From positions 2,418,001 to 2,482,000 of the forward strand of contig JAECYW010000005.1 in the NCBI GenBank assembly GCA_023014335.1: DNA of 64,000 nucleotides, written 5' to 3'. A program made the position numbers and the translations under genes. Each line of letters starts with the position of its first letter. Position 1 is the first letter of the stretch. Under the pieces are notes generated by a model, which saw nothing but the letters and a program-made list of their open reading frames with translations, was not told the origin of the DNA and searched no databases. This DNA is from Galerina marginata (taxonomy: Eukaryota > Basidiomycota > Agaricomycetes > Agaricales > Galerinaceae). This document shows positions 26,442 to 38,449 of this stretch, piece by piece.

Positions 26442-29290
26442 CTATCTTTGCTCTGTCTCGCCAATGGGTTTCTCTTTTTCACAACTTTTTCACCAAATTA
26501 CTGTAGTATGGTCTCAAATTGGCCACAAATATGGATGGTAAACCTTCCAAATCACGATGACGAAGAACGAAATAAAGTGAAGCGGAGAGTGTGTGACCAG
26601 GTGTGGCGCAGCCGATAATGACCAAAACGGAAGGAGTCTACGAAAGTGTGAAATATCGAAAGGTCTGTTTCGGTGTACTGTATGGACGCGGCATGATGAT
26701 TTCATGCTTATTTAAGTAGATGCATTCCCTACGAGGACCAGTGACTCTTTTCCGAAAAAGCAATAAGGATAAAAAATGCATGGGTTAAATGCAATTGCCC
26801 AGTGGGGTACGGCGCGAAATTTAAAAAGAACGCAAAGAGAATGAACGATCGTTACCTTTATGGGGTGAAATATGGGAAATGCATGCAGCGGAAGGCATGG
26901 TCAGATATAATGTAACCCAGGCCTGTTGACAAGACGTGAAACGGTCTCACTATCGTCGACCGTGACGAGACAGAACCACTGCATCCCTTCACTCGCAGCC
27001 TTATAATAATATTGACTTTTGGGCTCGCTTTCACACAATTCGCGCAAGGTTGAAAACAGAACCTGCATATTTATCCCGCAGTCGCCTCTAATTTATTCAA
27101 GCAGAGAGACCACTGGCAACCTGATCCAGGCACACTTAATAACTTTGGCATTGACGTGTGTGCTACTCCAACTGCTGCGCCGACTACAAATCCCTGCATG
27201 TCAGCGAATTCCCGAACCAAGAGGTTCGATGACATCACACCTGAATATACCTCATCTCCTGGTCTACGAGGCACAAAACACCTCAATCCTAAATTATCCT
27301 ACCGTCCCTGGCGAGTGGCGATGCGCCTAATTCATTTGCCTGCCATTGCTAAATAAGTACGGGTGATCTTCAGAAATACCACAAGCAACAGCGAACCACC
27401 GCTCATGATCAAGTACGCCGCAGCGGCGATACCCAGGAACTGCCTACGGTCGTGCAACACGCATGGGAGCGTTGGAACTCCTGGTTCTTAGTTACTGTAC
27501 ATGGAAAGAACACCGTCATTGGGCCTGGGCCTCGAACCTTGTTGAGCTTGTTGAGCTTGTAGATCTACAATCAGTTTCTCCTCGATAAGCCGGCTATGGA
27601 GCGCTCAGCGAGAAGCTTGCACGATTGGACCGGCCCAGGATCCTGCTAAATATAAACTTCAACAATCCTAGTGATCTCCTAATCAAGGCCTAATATTAGG
27701 CGCACACCTAGAGGCTTGTCGGCTGGGTTTTCGATAGGCAATGACCCTCCCAGGCTTGGTCGGGGCATATGTAGCCTTCAGACGGCTTCTGTGACTTCAT
27801 TAGAGTGGGTCCGAGCAAGCATCACAGGGCCTAATATCTGGAGGCGCCAGAGCGGCAGATTTTTCTAATCCTGGCTATCCGAGTAGGTCAATGCGGGTAG
27901 GGAGGACCATACAGATGCCAATACGACTCCTACCCGAAAACAAAGGACTGTTACTAATTCGTGCGGTCGTCGTGTGAGTAAAACATAAAGTCGGGAGACT
28001 CTCAAGAAAGTCTTCGAGCTATCGGCGGTTAAGTCTGCGACTCTACTCCAGTTCGCGTGTGGGTACCGGTGGAAGCTCAGCGGACGAGCAAACTTTACCA
28101 AACTGACAATGACGTGGGCGAGGGTCGCCAAGAGAACTGGATTTTCCTCGGCAGGGGTAGGCATCCGTTGCCGCTCGCGTGCCGATTTTCAGGGCCGCTT
28201 TTGGACGGACGTCTTGCTCAGATCTATGGGAATCATTGGATGAGCAAGAGGCGTAAAATAGCAGCGTTACGAGACAGGTGTGAGTAGGAAAGAAACGGTG
28301 GAAGCAATGTGAAGAAGAACAAGGACGAGCGGGTATGAACGGACGGCCAATGGTATTTTTACACCGGTAGGAATGGATTGGGAATGGAGTTTTCTGAAAC
28401 TGGAGTCGGAGAGATGGAATGGGACTCGGATGGACGGATGGGAACGGCGAATTTGAAATGCGACCAGAAGGAAACGGTTGGAGCTAAGGGGCTTGTACTT
28501 TTCGCCAGTTAAAGAGTGATGTGGAGAGCGATTTACGGTTCAATACTTGTAATTAGACGGAAAATATTTGGGGTGGAAATGTTGTTTGAAAGGCCTAGAC
28601 CAGAAGAGCGGCGTAACTCGAGTAAATGAAAAAACGATCTGCATGTCCTATTTTATCGGGTGACCAAGCGTGGAATGACGACAAGATAAGTGGCACCTGA
28701 CGGGGCTGCATGGCAAAGAGGAAGCTATCCGGTTTGGCAATATCAGTGAAGATACGAATAGGCGAGTTGAGGAAGAGAAGAGGGCCCTTAATTGCGTTTA
28801 TATAAATCCTGGTTGGTCTAGACTTGCCCCCTCGAGGAAAAGTGGCATCCAATGAGAGAAAAGGGGGGTTAGCAGCAAAGTGGAGTATGTGATAGCCTAG
28901 GTCCCCTCTCCGCCAAATGTTGTTAACTACCCGTGTGGTTACCAGTCGTATTTCTCACAAGATGACGTCAGGGTGCGTTCCGAAATTGAAAGCCAGCGCA
29001 TTCAACTTTTGCAGAACAAGGCTGGAAAGGTGGGGAGAACTGGGAATGACATCAAAGCGGGCGACGTAGCAATAATATGATGAAAAGAGAAAGCGGAAGC
29101 CAGCGGTCGCTTATCCGAAATAGTGTGGATTCGGCGTGGAGCAAATTTTTGACCCGTGCCCGCAGGAAATTTGAGGATCGTTGCTTGTTTCTTTGTCCAC
29201 GACCAGCTCAGCTCTCGTCGCCGGCGCGTTTGACCACTCTCCCTGATCGCTGGCCATATATGGATCGGCGTTCCGTGTGTTCATTTCCTC
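26442..29290. other. Gene-poor region with purine-rich segment
   Basis: No supported gene in 2.8 kb. Between about 28270 and 28500 the plus strand is strongly purine-biased, with scattered GGAATGG/GATGG motifs. The last 200 bases are the promoter and leader of the RRM gene starting at 29291. Confidence 0.4.
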
Positions 29291-32200
29291 ATGCATTCCT
29301 TCTCCAGCGACTTGGCTTATAATCCCCAGTCTTCGCTCCTTAACTCTGCCAGGTCCTCCGCCAGCCCCCCGCTACCCCCCACAGACGATGCCATTGAGGC
29401 CATCATACAGCAGGCCACCTCTGCAAGACCACTGCCTGAAGGGAGACCCTTGAGGGATACACGAACGCAGCTATTTATCGGAAACGTGTGTCTGTTGGGC
29501 TCTTCTTCACCCCCGTTGTTCCACTAATTCCCCTCGTCTAGTTACCCTACAGGGTGCGATGGCAGGACCTCAAGGATCTCTTTCGCAAAGCTGGCACCGT
29601 TCTACGCGCAGATGTCTCTTTAGGTCCGGACAACAGATCACGCGGCTATGGCACTGTCCTCCTCGCTACTGCAGAGGATGCTGGTCGTGCAGTTGACATG
29701 TTCAATGGCTATTCATGGCAGACGAGAGTACTCGAAGTGCGTCTCGACAGACTACTGCCGGATTATGATACCCAGTTTTCTTCCTTGGGCAGTTCGACCA
29801 CGAGCACCAGTAGTAGCTCGCCTTATCCACCCCAGGCGTCAAGCTCCTCTCGCCTAGACCTCGGTTCTTCTAGGTCGGACGAACCTGAGTATTTGTCCAC
29901 CTACCAAGGCAGTGATCCTAATTCTTGTCGAAATCTTTTTGTTGGAAATGTGAGTTTTGCCCCACTTGCCGACTGCCCTTTTGTTCGGCAACCACAGCCC
30001 GAAATCTGATTTCCCTTCTTTGAACTACAGCTCCCTTTTCATTGCCAATGGCAGGATCTCAAAGACTTGTTTCGCCAGGCTGGAACTATATTGCGTGCCG
30101 ACGTGGCTTTGGGTCCGGACGGCAGATCTCGCGGGTTCGGGACCGTCGTCTTTGCAACGGAGTACGACGCAGAACGCGCCGTCAAGATGTTCAACGGGTA
30201 CCGTTTTCGACTAGCTTAGCAGAATCTTTTTCTTTACCGACTCATTTATTTATTTTAGATACGAGTACAATAACCGTGTGCTCAAGGTGCACTATGATAA
30301 ATTCACGCCGGCAAGCCTGCCTGCAACCACCCCAGCTTCACCAGTGGGTGGAAGTATGTCCCGCAATCACCCTTCGGAGATCAAGCTTCCCCCTGGCTTT
30401 ATGTTCGATTACGGTCCTCCAACCGGACCTAGCTCGCCATACGAGATGTTCTCGCAACTACAACAACGTCACCAGCAACGTCAGCAACAGTCCCAAATGC
30501 ATCAGCCGCAGGCGCAATATTTCCATCAACAACCCGAGCAACAGCAGCGGCAGCAACGGCAGCAACAACTTCAGTCGCAAATTCTAAACCCACAGTCGTT
30601 CGACATTGACCGCCTGACAAACTCCTTGGCTTCTACCGAGCTCTCCAGCTCATCACAGCAATCGCAGGCGCAACCATCGTCATCCGCACACAAACCCTCG
30701 CCTATAAGCACAACAACGTCGTCAAGCTCGACGACGACGACAAGTTCGTCCTCCGAAAACTCACTGGCCTCCACCTGCGCTTCTTCCTTGGAATCCCCAG
30801 TTCCATCTCAGTCACAGCGCCAACAGCAATCGCAACATTCTTCGCATTCGCATCCCCACCCGCATCACCCTGGCCCGATCACCCTGCCTCCTCTGCGACC
30901 CCCGCCGTTCCCCGCCTCCCCACACACACCACACGCATCTGGTCTGACGCTCTCGCCTCTGTATCATCCAAGCATGGGACAGCCCTACCAAATGTACGCT
31001 TCAACCTCCGCTGCTGCTGCTGCATACCAGCATCAGCATTCACAAATGGTGCCGCTCACACCGCACGGCCTGCCGCCCATCACACCGTCGATGCCGCCGT
31101 TTACGTTGTTCCTGCCCCCACCTTCTCAAGGGATGGAGACGGCACAACGACGGCAGCAACAACACCCCACGGCGTCTTCATCCTTAAATGCATCGTCAGC
31201 TGCTGGTGCTCCTGCTTCTCGGTCTGCTGCTGGTTCTGCCGCACCTTCGTCTTCTTCTTCCACCTCCGCACTTCCTCTCAACGCCGCCGAGATATACCCA
31301 TCATCGTCAAGTAACTTCGATCTGAATAAAAACAACCAAAAACCAGCCGCCAGCCGTCAATACCAACAGCAACACCAACAATACCAACATCCACAACAAC
31401 AACAACAACAACATTCATTCACCACCCCAAACCACTTCGTCGTACCCCTCCCATCACCAGGATTTTACCTGCCCTCGCACGCGCAGCACCCCCTCCCCTC
31501 GCCGCCCATTATCCACCCGCACCTGCGCCTTAACCTCGCTGGCATACCCGGCGCGTTCTCTCCAGGAGGGGCCATGTCCCCCGGAACCTTCTACGGGCGG
31601 CCAGGCGAGGCGAACCCGAATCCTGCTATCAATATGGCGGTCGGCGCGCCCGTGCACGTTCATTCGCCTGGGATGCTTGTCGGAGGAATGCCCTCGCCGC
31701 CTGTGATGCACGGACACGGGCTCACGCCACATGTCTCGCACGGCGCATACTTTTACATGGTGTCGGGCCCGAAGAACGCACCGAGCGAGACGGAGCCGAA
31801 GGGCTATTTTGACCCTATGTATTTTCCGGCTGGCGGCGTTGCGGGCGGTGCGGCTGTTGGGGGAAGCGCGCTGGTTAATGAGATTATGCAGGATAAGGAA
31901 AAGTCGCCGGAGGGGACGGCCGCTGGCACGTCTTCGTCCGATACCGTACGCGTCAATGACGCCGGTGAAGATGCCAGCCCGCCTGTCGATGCTAGTGTAG
32001 GCACCGACACTCCTGCGACCTCGGCTGCGAGTAGCAGCTCGACGTCGTTGTCTTCTTGGCCTTCTCATATCCACGACCACAAGTTAACCCAGACCCAGAG
32101 CGCCGACGCCGTGAATATGGCAGTGATGAACGAAGGGTCGACAATCTCGCGCACGCATTCAGTGGGGTACAGGAAGAAGACCGCTGCGCCTGCACCGGGC

Positions 32201-32311
32201 GCGGTTGCGGGATATGGCAGGGGCTATTCTGAGCCGCAACTCGGAGGAACGGCCGTTGCGGAAAGTGGATCGGCGAGCGATGGCGGTGGTGGCGGTCGAC
32301 AGGGCCGTTGA
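29291..32311 (+). CDS. RNA-binding protein with two RRMs and Q/S/P-rich tail
   Basis: Starts MHSFSSDLAYNPQSS. Two RRM domains are split by introns right after RNP2. RRM1 has TQLFIGN, spliced to LPYRVRWQDLKDLF, then RSRGYGTVLL. RRM2 has NLFVGN, spliced to LPFHCQWQDLKDLFRQAG, then RSRGFGTVVF. The linkers WQDLKDLFRKAGTVLRADV and WQDLKDLFRQAGTILRADV are nearly identical, so the RRMs look internally duplicated. They resemble the Gbp2/Hrb1-type RRMs of fungi. The last exon (30278-32311, coding from about 30260) encodes about 680 residues of low complexity: polyGln/His-Gln tracts, Ser runs and Pro/Gly/His-rich stretches. Likely an mRNP protein in nucleus or cytoplasm; the exact role is unknown. The stop at 32311 follows a Gly/Arg end (GGGGRQGR). 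Confidence 0.87.
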
Positions 32312-32913
32312 AGTTGCCCCCGGGCAATGAGGTGGCTTGCTTTGACGCCACCACTGCCACCACTCCCGACCCAACAAGGATTTTTTTTTCTGGTATATCT
32401 TCGAATTCAGCATTGGATTACAGGAGGATGGAACATCATCTGCAAGAATTTCTCTTTTTTTTCTCATGTTGTTTTACTCTCTCTGACTTGGTCACGATTT
32501 TTCTTCCTGTTCCATTTTTCTAGCTCTATTGTCCTGCTGTTTGTGTTAATAGTAATATCTCCTCTTTCTTTGCATCCACCAATCCTCATTCGACATCTTA
32601 TCTTGGTCCTAGGCATTCACCTCGAGCTCTCTCATGTCCCGTTATGATCCGTTCATTCCCCGTCATTTGTATTCGGTTTTCATATTAATATCATCAACAA
32701 TCAATCATTATCTGAAGTCCCGTCAGACAGCCTCTTCAGACATTCTTCATGAAGATTTCTGATCTCCTCACCATCTTATTTGTTCGTCGCCGTGTACTCT
32801 AGTATTGGTGGTCCTCTCGAAAATGAGTTTCATCTCTATATACAGGTTCATGGCTGCCTCGACCCTTGGTCCCAGACGCCATCTAGTCACTCGAATATTT
32901 AGAATGGTCCAAC
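32312..32913. other. Convergent 3' intergenic region
   Basis: About 600 nt rich in pyrimidine/T runs, probably the 3' UTR of the RRM gene. No gene is seen. Confidence 0.45.
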
Positions 32914-34425
32914 CTACCAGGTTGGAATCTCCTCTCGCAGCCAATTTGAGTTCTTTTGACGGGAGGAGAAACGAACATGTAATGATACTCCTGAATCCAT
33001 CTCAGAAAAATGTCGAGCACGAGAAGCCAGGTCGTCGTGGTCGAGAAATTGAGGAGTGCTGAATACGGGCCTGAAAACGTGAAATAAGACGTCCTGCAAA
33101 TATGCTACGTGATTTAATCCGTGATAAGCATCACCTTCGGAAAGGTTGAGGAGTTTGCTTCTCGAAGTAATCATGTCAAAAAAAGAGGCGTTTGTGAAGG
33201 GACCTTCACTCATGTCGGTGCTGGTACAACGACGAATGTCGATGTATAGCCTAAATATTTCAAGTTTGGGTAGGAGGAGACTTTTGAAATCGTCCTCAGG
33301 ATTATAGGTCAGGGCATCTAGAAGTCGTGGAAGTGTGCCCAATTTCGATTCAACGATGAATTCCACTAGAAGGGGCGTTTCCCGTAAAATCCCGAGGAGA
33401 GCATCGCACCCGATATTCTGACGTCCCAATGTGAGCGAATGAAGTAGATGGAGTTGGTCAATGAAATGATTGTGATGGGCAAGGAATGGTTGATCCCACT
33501 TTATTGATCGATAGCCATAGCGGGCCTCAGTCCAGAACTGCAATTTAGTCATACGGGGAAGATCTATGGAAGACATGAAGCCCAGGTTCTCGATATTCGT
33601 GAGTGTGAGTGATAGCTCTCGAAGATGAGCCAAAGCCGTCGTTTCCGTGCCTGGTGGAAGAAAGGAAGCTGGAACGTCCTGCTGCAGTTTCATGCATAAA
33701 ATTTGAAGTTTGGGACATTCGGTGGAAACAAAGTGGAAAGTCTGGGATAGTTGAGGTACCAGCAAGACCAAATGCGTGAGTTGAGCCCAAGGTAAGTCGA
33801 TTACTGTGCAGGGCGTGGATATGCGAGGTGGAAGGCCCGCATCAGTCACAACCCGACGAAGTTTTGATGCCTTGGAGAAGCAAGTGATAGTTGGGGAGGA
33901 GGTCATGAGCAATTGGGTGAATTCTAACGTCTCCAAGTTAGAAAAACTCGTCCTAGGTAAAGCATAAATTGGAGTCCCAATGTCACAGTAGTCAAACTTG
34001 AGGGAAAGATTTTGTACGCGTTCGGGCTTTTCCAGGATGGCTCGTTCTAAAATAGCGTCCCAAAACCTCTCGTCAATAAAATCAGCCCCATTTTGCAGAC
34101 AGCGAAGTTCCAGGGAGACATCCATGAGCTGGCCGCGGGAATTGTATTTCCATAGCGCAATTTGATCTACCACCTTCGTCTTCAATGCTGTGGCCTGGGA
34201 GATGGTCAAGGCTGGCTGCTCTTCAGTGTTACACCTCAACGAGATATTTCTCCAGAGTTCGGGAACCAGGGATGCGAGCTTCCTCCAGGACGAGCAAACG
34301 TGGGTAAGAAGGATCGGTGCGTCTTGAGGGCCACGACTTGAAGCATCGTTTGGTAGGCATTGAAGGAATATTTCGAAGATTATTTCATGAGGAATGTCAG
34401 CGAAAGCATAAAGCCTCATAGGCAT
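32914..34425 (-). CDS. F-box protein (copy A)
   Basis: Intronless, 503 aa. The N-terminal F-box reads IPHEIIFEIFLQCLP ... APILLTHVCSSWRKLASLVP, followed by ELWRNISL, as in the large basidiomycete F-box family. The rest is a leucine-rich, irregular-repeat body (for example LHSLTLGRQNIGCDALLGIL) that would form an LRR-like substrate-recognition domain. It is predicted to link a substrate to Skp1-cullin ubiquitin ligases; the substrate is unknown. It is a paralogue of the gene at 35348-36877, with the same strand, length and domain layout. Confidence 0.9.
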   Translation of the reverse strand: MPMRLYAFADIPHEIIFEIFLQCLPNDASSRGPQDAPILLTHVCSSWRKLASLVPELWRNISLRCNTEEQPALTISQATALKTKVVDQIALWKYNSRGQLMDVSLELRCLQNGADFIDERFWDAILERAILEKPERVQNLSLKFDYCDIGTPIYALPRTSFSNLETLEFTQLLMTSSPTITCFSKASKLRRVVTDAGLPPRISTPCTVIDLPWAQLTHLVLLVPQLSQTFHFVSTECPKLQILCMKLQQDVPASFLPPGTETTALAHLRELSLTLTNIENLGFMSSIDLPRMTKLQFWTEARYGYRSIKWDQPFLAHHNHFIDQLHLLHSLTLGRQNIGCDALLGILRETPLLVEFIVESKLGTLPRLLDALTYNPEDDFKSLLLPKLEIFRLYIDIRRCTSTDMSEGPFTNASFFDMITSRSKLLNLSEGDAYHGLNHVAYLQDVLFHVFRPVFSTPQFLDHDDLASRARHFSEMDSGVSLHVRFSSRQKNSNWLREEIPTW

Positions 34426-35347
34426 GGCCGATATTTTGTAACTTATGTAAATTTTCAGAGAGAGTGCTCAGTCCGTTGACGGTTGTAGTTGATCGATGGA
34501 AGGAAGGAAACGCGGAGTTCTAATGTTACTTCAAACTTATGCGTGTTACTATCAAGCCCAAGGAGATTCAAAAACTCCGACAAGCGATTTTGAATCTCAA
34601 ATTCCACAACGAGTTTTTCTTCAATCGTTCCCAAATTTTGCAACGACTTTCGCTTTATCTTAAGGATCTCTAATTCCAAATTTTGAGACATTTGGTGTAG
34701 AATTGAGCTCAAAATGAAGGCGGTCAGAGAGATTCAAAAAAAAGTAACATAAAGTCACGGAATCTTCCAGCGAGCCGAAAGCGGAGAAATCCTTTGAAGT
34801 GTCACGATTTCGTCACGCTTTTTCGACCTTTTCGTCTACCTTACGTGCTACACTCACTTTTACATCCCAAAATTTTGTACACAGGTCTTAAGCTATATGC
34901 AAAATGCATATCCAAAATTTTGTGCTCTAAATCAAATTTGTTCGAGCTTGAGACACAAATTTATTACATTTTGATGTGAGTAGTCTTGAGAGAACACCGT
35001 CCACAACAGGCTCAAGTCAACTTTTCCTCGAAATTTTTGCATATTCGTGGAGCTGAGATAGAGGGTATTTAGAATATGCAAAAAGATTGGCAGAGATGTA
35101 GTGTTTTGCAAGCTGTAGACACGGTTTTGAATCTCCCTGACCGTTTGAATCCCATTGCACGTGATAGTACACCTGCTAACCTGAGGTTGAATATTTGATA
35201 CCACTGAGTGATAGTCAGCGATATTCCTTGAAGCTTATAGGTACTAACGACGAAGTAAGAGGGGCTGTGAAGTCGCTTCCCTTCTGGCTCAAGCAATCAT
35301 ATTGGCTCAAATTTGGGGGGGTCTTTCCTACACACAATGATACATCC
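34426..35347. other. Spacer between tandem F-box genes
   Basis: It contains an 85-codon minus-strand frame (34455-34712) that is predicted helical and has no known domain. No support for a separate gene was found. It may be degenerate flanking sequence from the duplication. Confidence 0.4.
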
Positions 35348-36877
35348 CTACCAAAACAAAAACTCCTCTTGTAACCAATTGCTCTTGTCCGAGGAATTCG
35401 AGAAAACAACAGCAAGGGATATTCCCAATTCCAGCTCAGAGAAACGTTCTGCGCGGTATTTCAGGTCATCGAAATCAATGGGTTGGTGCGCTCTCAGTGT
35501 TCTCTCGACGCATAAAAAGACACTTTTCAGAGGGGCGACGTAAATTGATACTTGGACAAAGCCGTCTTGAGAATAAATGAGAGGAGTAACGCGAGAAGTA
35601 AGCATATCGAAGAAAGAGTCGTTTGTGAATTCAAGGGCTATAAGTCCTCTTGTGTTAATTGTCTCGATATAAAGACTAAACAGCTCGAGTTTTGGTACGA
35701 GCAAACTTTCGATTCCTTTGTCGGGTTGATAAGTTAGCGCTTCGAAGAAGATTGGATATCGGCACACTTCTGAGTCGATAATGAGTTCCACCAAGAGAGG
35801 CGTTTGACGGAGGATCTCAAGAAGCTCATCACAGGCAATCTTCTGGTAACCCAGCGTGAGCGAGTTGAGTAGATGGAGCTGGCTAATGAAGTAATTATGG
35901 TGGGCAGGGAATGATTGATACCATTCGAGTATTCGAAGCTCAGGATTATTGATGTTGTTGCAGAAGCGACATTTCACAAGACGCGGAAAACTAGTGGTGG
36001 ACAGGAAGGTTAGGTGTTTGATACCAAGAAGAATCAGCGACAATTCTTTAAGGTGCGTCATTGTTGTTGTATGGGTCGGAGGAAGTGGAGGTTCAAATCG
36101 CTCGTCCAGACTTAAGGACAGGGATTGAAGCATGGGGCATGAAGTGACGATGAAGGAAAAGCTAGAAACTGGCTGTGCCTCCAACAGCAACAGATGTGTG
36201 AGCTGTGCCCAAGGGAAGGAGGTTGTTATGGGGGGAGACCCGGGTCTGATCTTCAATGAACTCGCCGCCACACGGCGAAGGTTTGGTGCTTTGGCGAAAG
36301 CTTCGGTAGACATGGACTTGAGCAACATGACATCATCGTCCCAGCCTCCATCGAGATACAAGGATTTCAGGTCAGAGAAACTCTCGCTTGGTAAGGCAAA
36401 GATTGGACTGCCAATGCCACTGGTTTCGAATTTGAGGGAAAGATTTTGGATTCGTTCGGGGTGTTCCAAGACGGCCTGTTCCAAAAGAGTATTCCAAAAT
36501 TGCATCGCGTCAACTAAGCCCCCACCCTCCTCCTCTACTACTTCTTCTGGTACACCGCGAAGTTCTAATGCGATTGCCGTCGGATGACCACAGGAATTGC
36601 GTTTCCATAAGACAACTTGATCCAGCAGTCGCTCCTTCAAAGCCAGAATTTGAGCGACTGTCAACTCCGAATAGCCTTTGTCCAATAGGGAGATACTTGT
36701 CCATAGTTCCGGAAGCCGGGATGCGAATTCCCTCCAGGATGAACACACATGGGTGAGCAGAATAGGTGCAATTTGAGGATGGGGCCGATGAAAAGGTTCA
36801 TCAGGTAGACACCGAAGGAAAATGTCGATGATTATTTCGCTGGGGATGTTCGGAAACCCATCGATCCTGGTGAGCAT
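35348..36877 (-). CDS. F-box protein (copy B)
   Basis: Intronless, 509 aa. F-box IPSEIIIDIFLRCLP ... IAPILLTHVCSSWREFASRLP, followed by ELWTSISLL. The body shares many blocks with copy A: RIQNLSLKFETSGIGSPIFA versus RVQNLSLKFDYCDIGTPIYA, and LLNSLTLGYQKIACDELLEI versus LLHSLTLGRQNIGCDALLGI. The C-terminal ends also match (SNWLQEEFLFW versus SNWLREEIPTW). Its predicted role is SCF substrate adaptor, substrate unknown. It lies head-to-head with homoserine dehydrogenase, with 282 nt between the start codons. Confidence 0.9.
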   Translation of the reverse strand: MLTRIDGFPNIPSEIIIDIFLRCLPDEPFHRPHPQIAPILLTHVCSSWREFASRLPELWTSISLLDKGYSELTVAQILALKERLLDQVVLWKRNSCGHPTAIALELRGVPEEVVEEEGGGLVDAMQFWNTLLEQAVLEHPERIQNLSLKFETSGIGSPIFALPSESFSDLKSLYLDGGWDDDVMLLKSMSTEAFAKAPNLRRVAASSLKIRPGSPPITTSFPWAQLTHLLLLEAQPVSSFSFIVTSCPMLQSLSLSLDERFEPPLPPTHTTTMTHLKELSLILLGIKHLTFLSTTSFPRLVKCRFCNNINNPELRILEWYQSFPAHHNYFISQLHLLNSLTLGYQKIACDELLEILRQTPLLVELIIDSEVCRYPIFFEALTYQPDKGIESLLVPKLELFSLYIETINTRGLIALEFTNDSFFDMLTSRVTPLIYSQDGFVQVSIYVAPLKSVFLCVERTLRAHQPIDFDDLKYRAERFSELELGISLAVVFSNSSDKSNWLQEEFLFW

Positions 36878-37159
36878 CTTGGTATCCTGTATGTTTTATC
36901 CTGTATCCTGTTAGTATCAGATCAAAGAGGTCGTGTGAAGGACTTGACAAGTCATTGGTCACGGTCAATGGCCCTGCGAGCCCCAAGAAAAGCTGAGCTG
37001 CTGAGTTGCAACACACAATGAAGAGTAGGACAGGAAGTCTGCCCCACGACGGCGACATCGATGGTTAGGAAATTCCAAATGTCGTTATCGATCGTCCGAA
37101 TTCTCGGCCGACCTTCGCCCATTTTCAAGTCCTCAACTCTTGTTTGTTATCGGTCGATC

Positions 37160-38449
37160 ATGTCTACAGCCTTTGCACAACAGCAGAAGATTCTCGTCGC
37201 CGTTGTGGGTGTTGGGCTGGTAGGGTCCGAATTTATCACCCAATTGTTGTCAATTCCGCCAAAAGTTTCTCCATTCAAACTTGTCTTTGTCACATCATCA
37301 TCTCGAACACTTTCTGCAGGGAAAGAAAATCCGATTACTCCAAATGCTCCTTGGAAATCTTTGCTGGCTGAGTCGAAGGCACCCGCAGACTTGAGGCAGC
37401 TTACCGCCCAATTGACGCAGCTGGTGGCTCAGAAAGAACGGGTGGCATTGGTGGATAACACGTCTTCAGAGGAGGTGGCGGCACTATATCCAACTTGGTT
37501 GAAAGAGGGCATCAACGTCGTGACTCCCAATAAGAAGGCTTTCTCTGGAGAAGCAGAACTGTTCACCAAAATTTTGAGCGCCAGTCAGCAGAGTGGGGCC
37601 AAGTTCTTGAATGAAGCTACGGTTGGTGCTGGATTGCCGGTAATCGCGCCTCTGAAAGAGCTGCTGGCGACGGGTGACAAGGTACGTTGCTGCTTTTTAG
37701 ACAAAGGATTGGAATTAAACATAGTCTGGAACTTTAGATCATAAAAATTGAAGGAGTGTTCTCCGGAACGATGAGCTACATCTTTAACGAATTCTCGACT
37801 GGCAAGCCAGATGGCCCAGCGTTCTCTTCCGTCGTCGCTATTGCAAGGGAGAAGGGATACACGGTACGTGCCTAATTTTGTCTCTCAAATCATTCTCAAC
37901 ATTTCTTATTAGGAACCTCATCCGGCAGACGATCTAAACGGTTTCGATGTTGCTCGCAAATTAACCATCTTGTCCAGGCTGATATCCTCTGCACCATCTG
38001 CAGCACCGTCTACACTGCCATCTTTGCAGTCTTTCGCATCTGTCCAAACAGCTTCTCTGATCCCAGCAGCCCTGGAAGGTATAGCTACAGGCGACGAATT
38101 CATCAAACGCCTTCCCGAATTCGACGAAGAGTTCGCGAAGTTACGGGTTGAAGCGAGCAAGGAGAATAAAGTGCTTAGGTTCGTCGGTATTGTTGACGTT
38201 GCTGGCGGCCAAGTGAGGGCAGGATTGGAGAAGTACGTTCACATTGCAATCTTTCTGTTAACCTTCGTGCTCATGAAAAATCGAAGATATCCCATTGAAC
38301 ATCCGTTCGCGACTTCGCTTGGTGGTTCAGACAACATCATTATGTTCCATACCGAGAGATACAGCCCTCGGCCATTGATTATACAAGGCGCTGGTGCTGG
38401 TGCCGCCGTCACTGCCATGGGAGTGTTGGGTGACCTTTTGAAGTTGTGA
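37160..38449 (+). CDS. HOM6: Homoserine dehydrogenase
   Basis: Reduces aspartate semialdehyde to homoserine with NAD(P)H, the branch to threonine and methionine. Start MSTAFAQQQKILVAVVGVG contains the nucleotide-binding GxGxxG (VVGVGLVGSEF). Conserved blocks follow: NVVTPNKKAFSG, FLNEATVGAGLPVI, the active-site segment GVFSGTMSYIFNEFS, YTEPHPADDLNGFDVARKL and the C-terminal IIQGAGAGAAVTAMGVLGDL. At least three introns occur, one splitting GLEK/YPIEHPF. The length of about 370 aa is normal. An in-frame ATG at 37061 would add 33 residues that are basic and hydroxylated (LSIVRILGRPSPIFKSST), possibly a transit peptide; the downstream ATG matches the usual fungal start. Confidence 0.92.

Noticed and set aside
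31454..32080. 208-codon minus-strand frame with Arg-rich sequence
   Set aside because: It lies antisense to the GC-rich tail of the RRM gene; its Arg/Ala/His composition is that expected for the reverse of Ser/Pro/Gly-rich coding sequence.
34455..34712. 85-codon minus-strand frame between the F-box genes as an extra gene
   Set aside because: No F-box or other domain, no splice partners; cannot be distinguished from chance.
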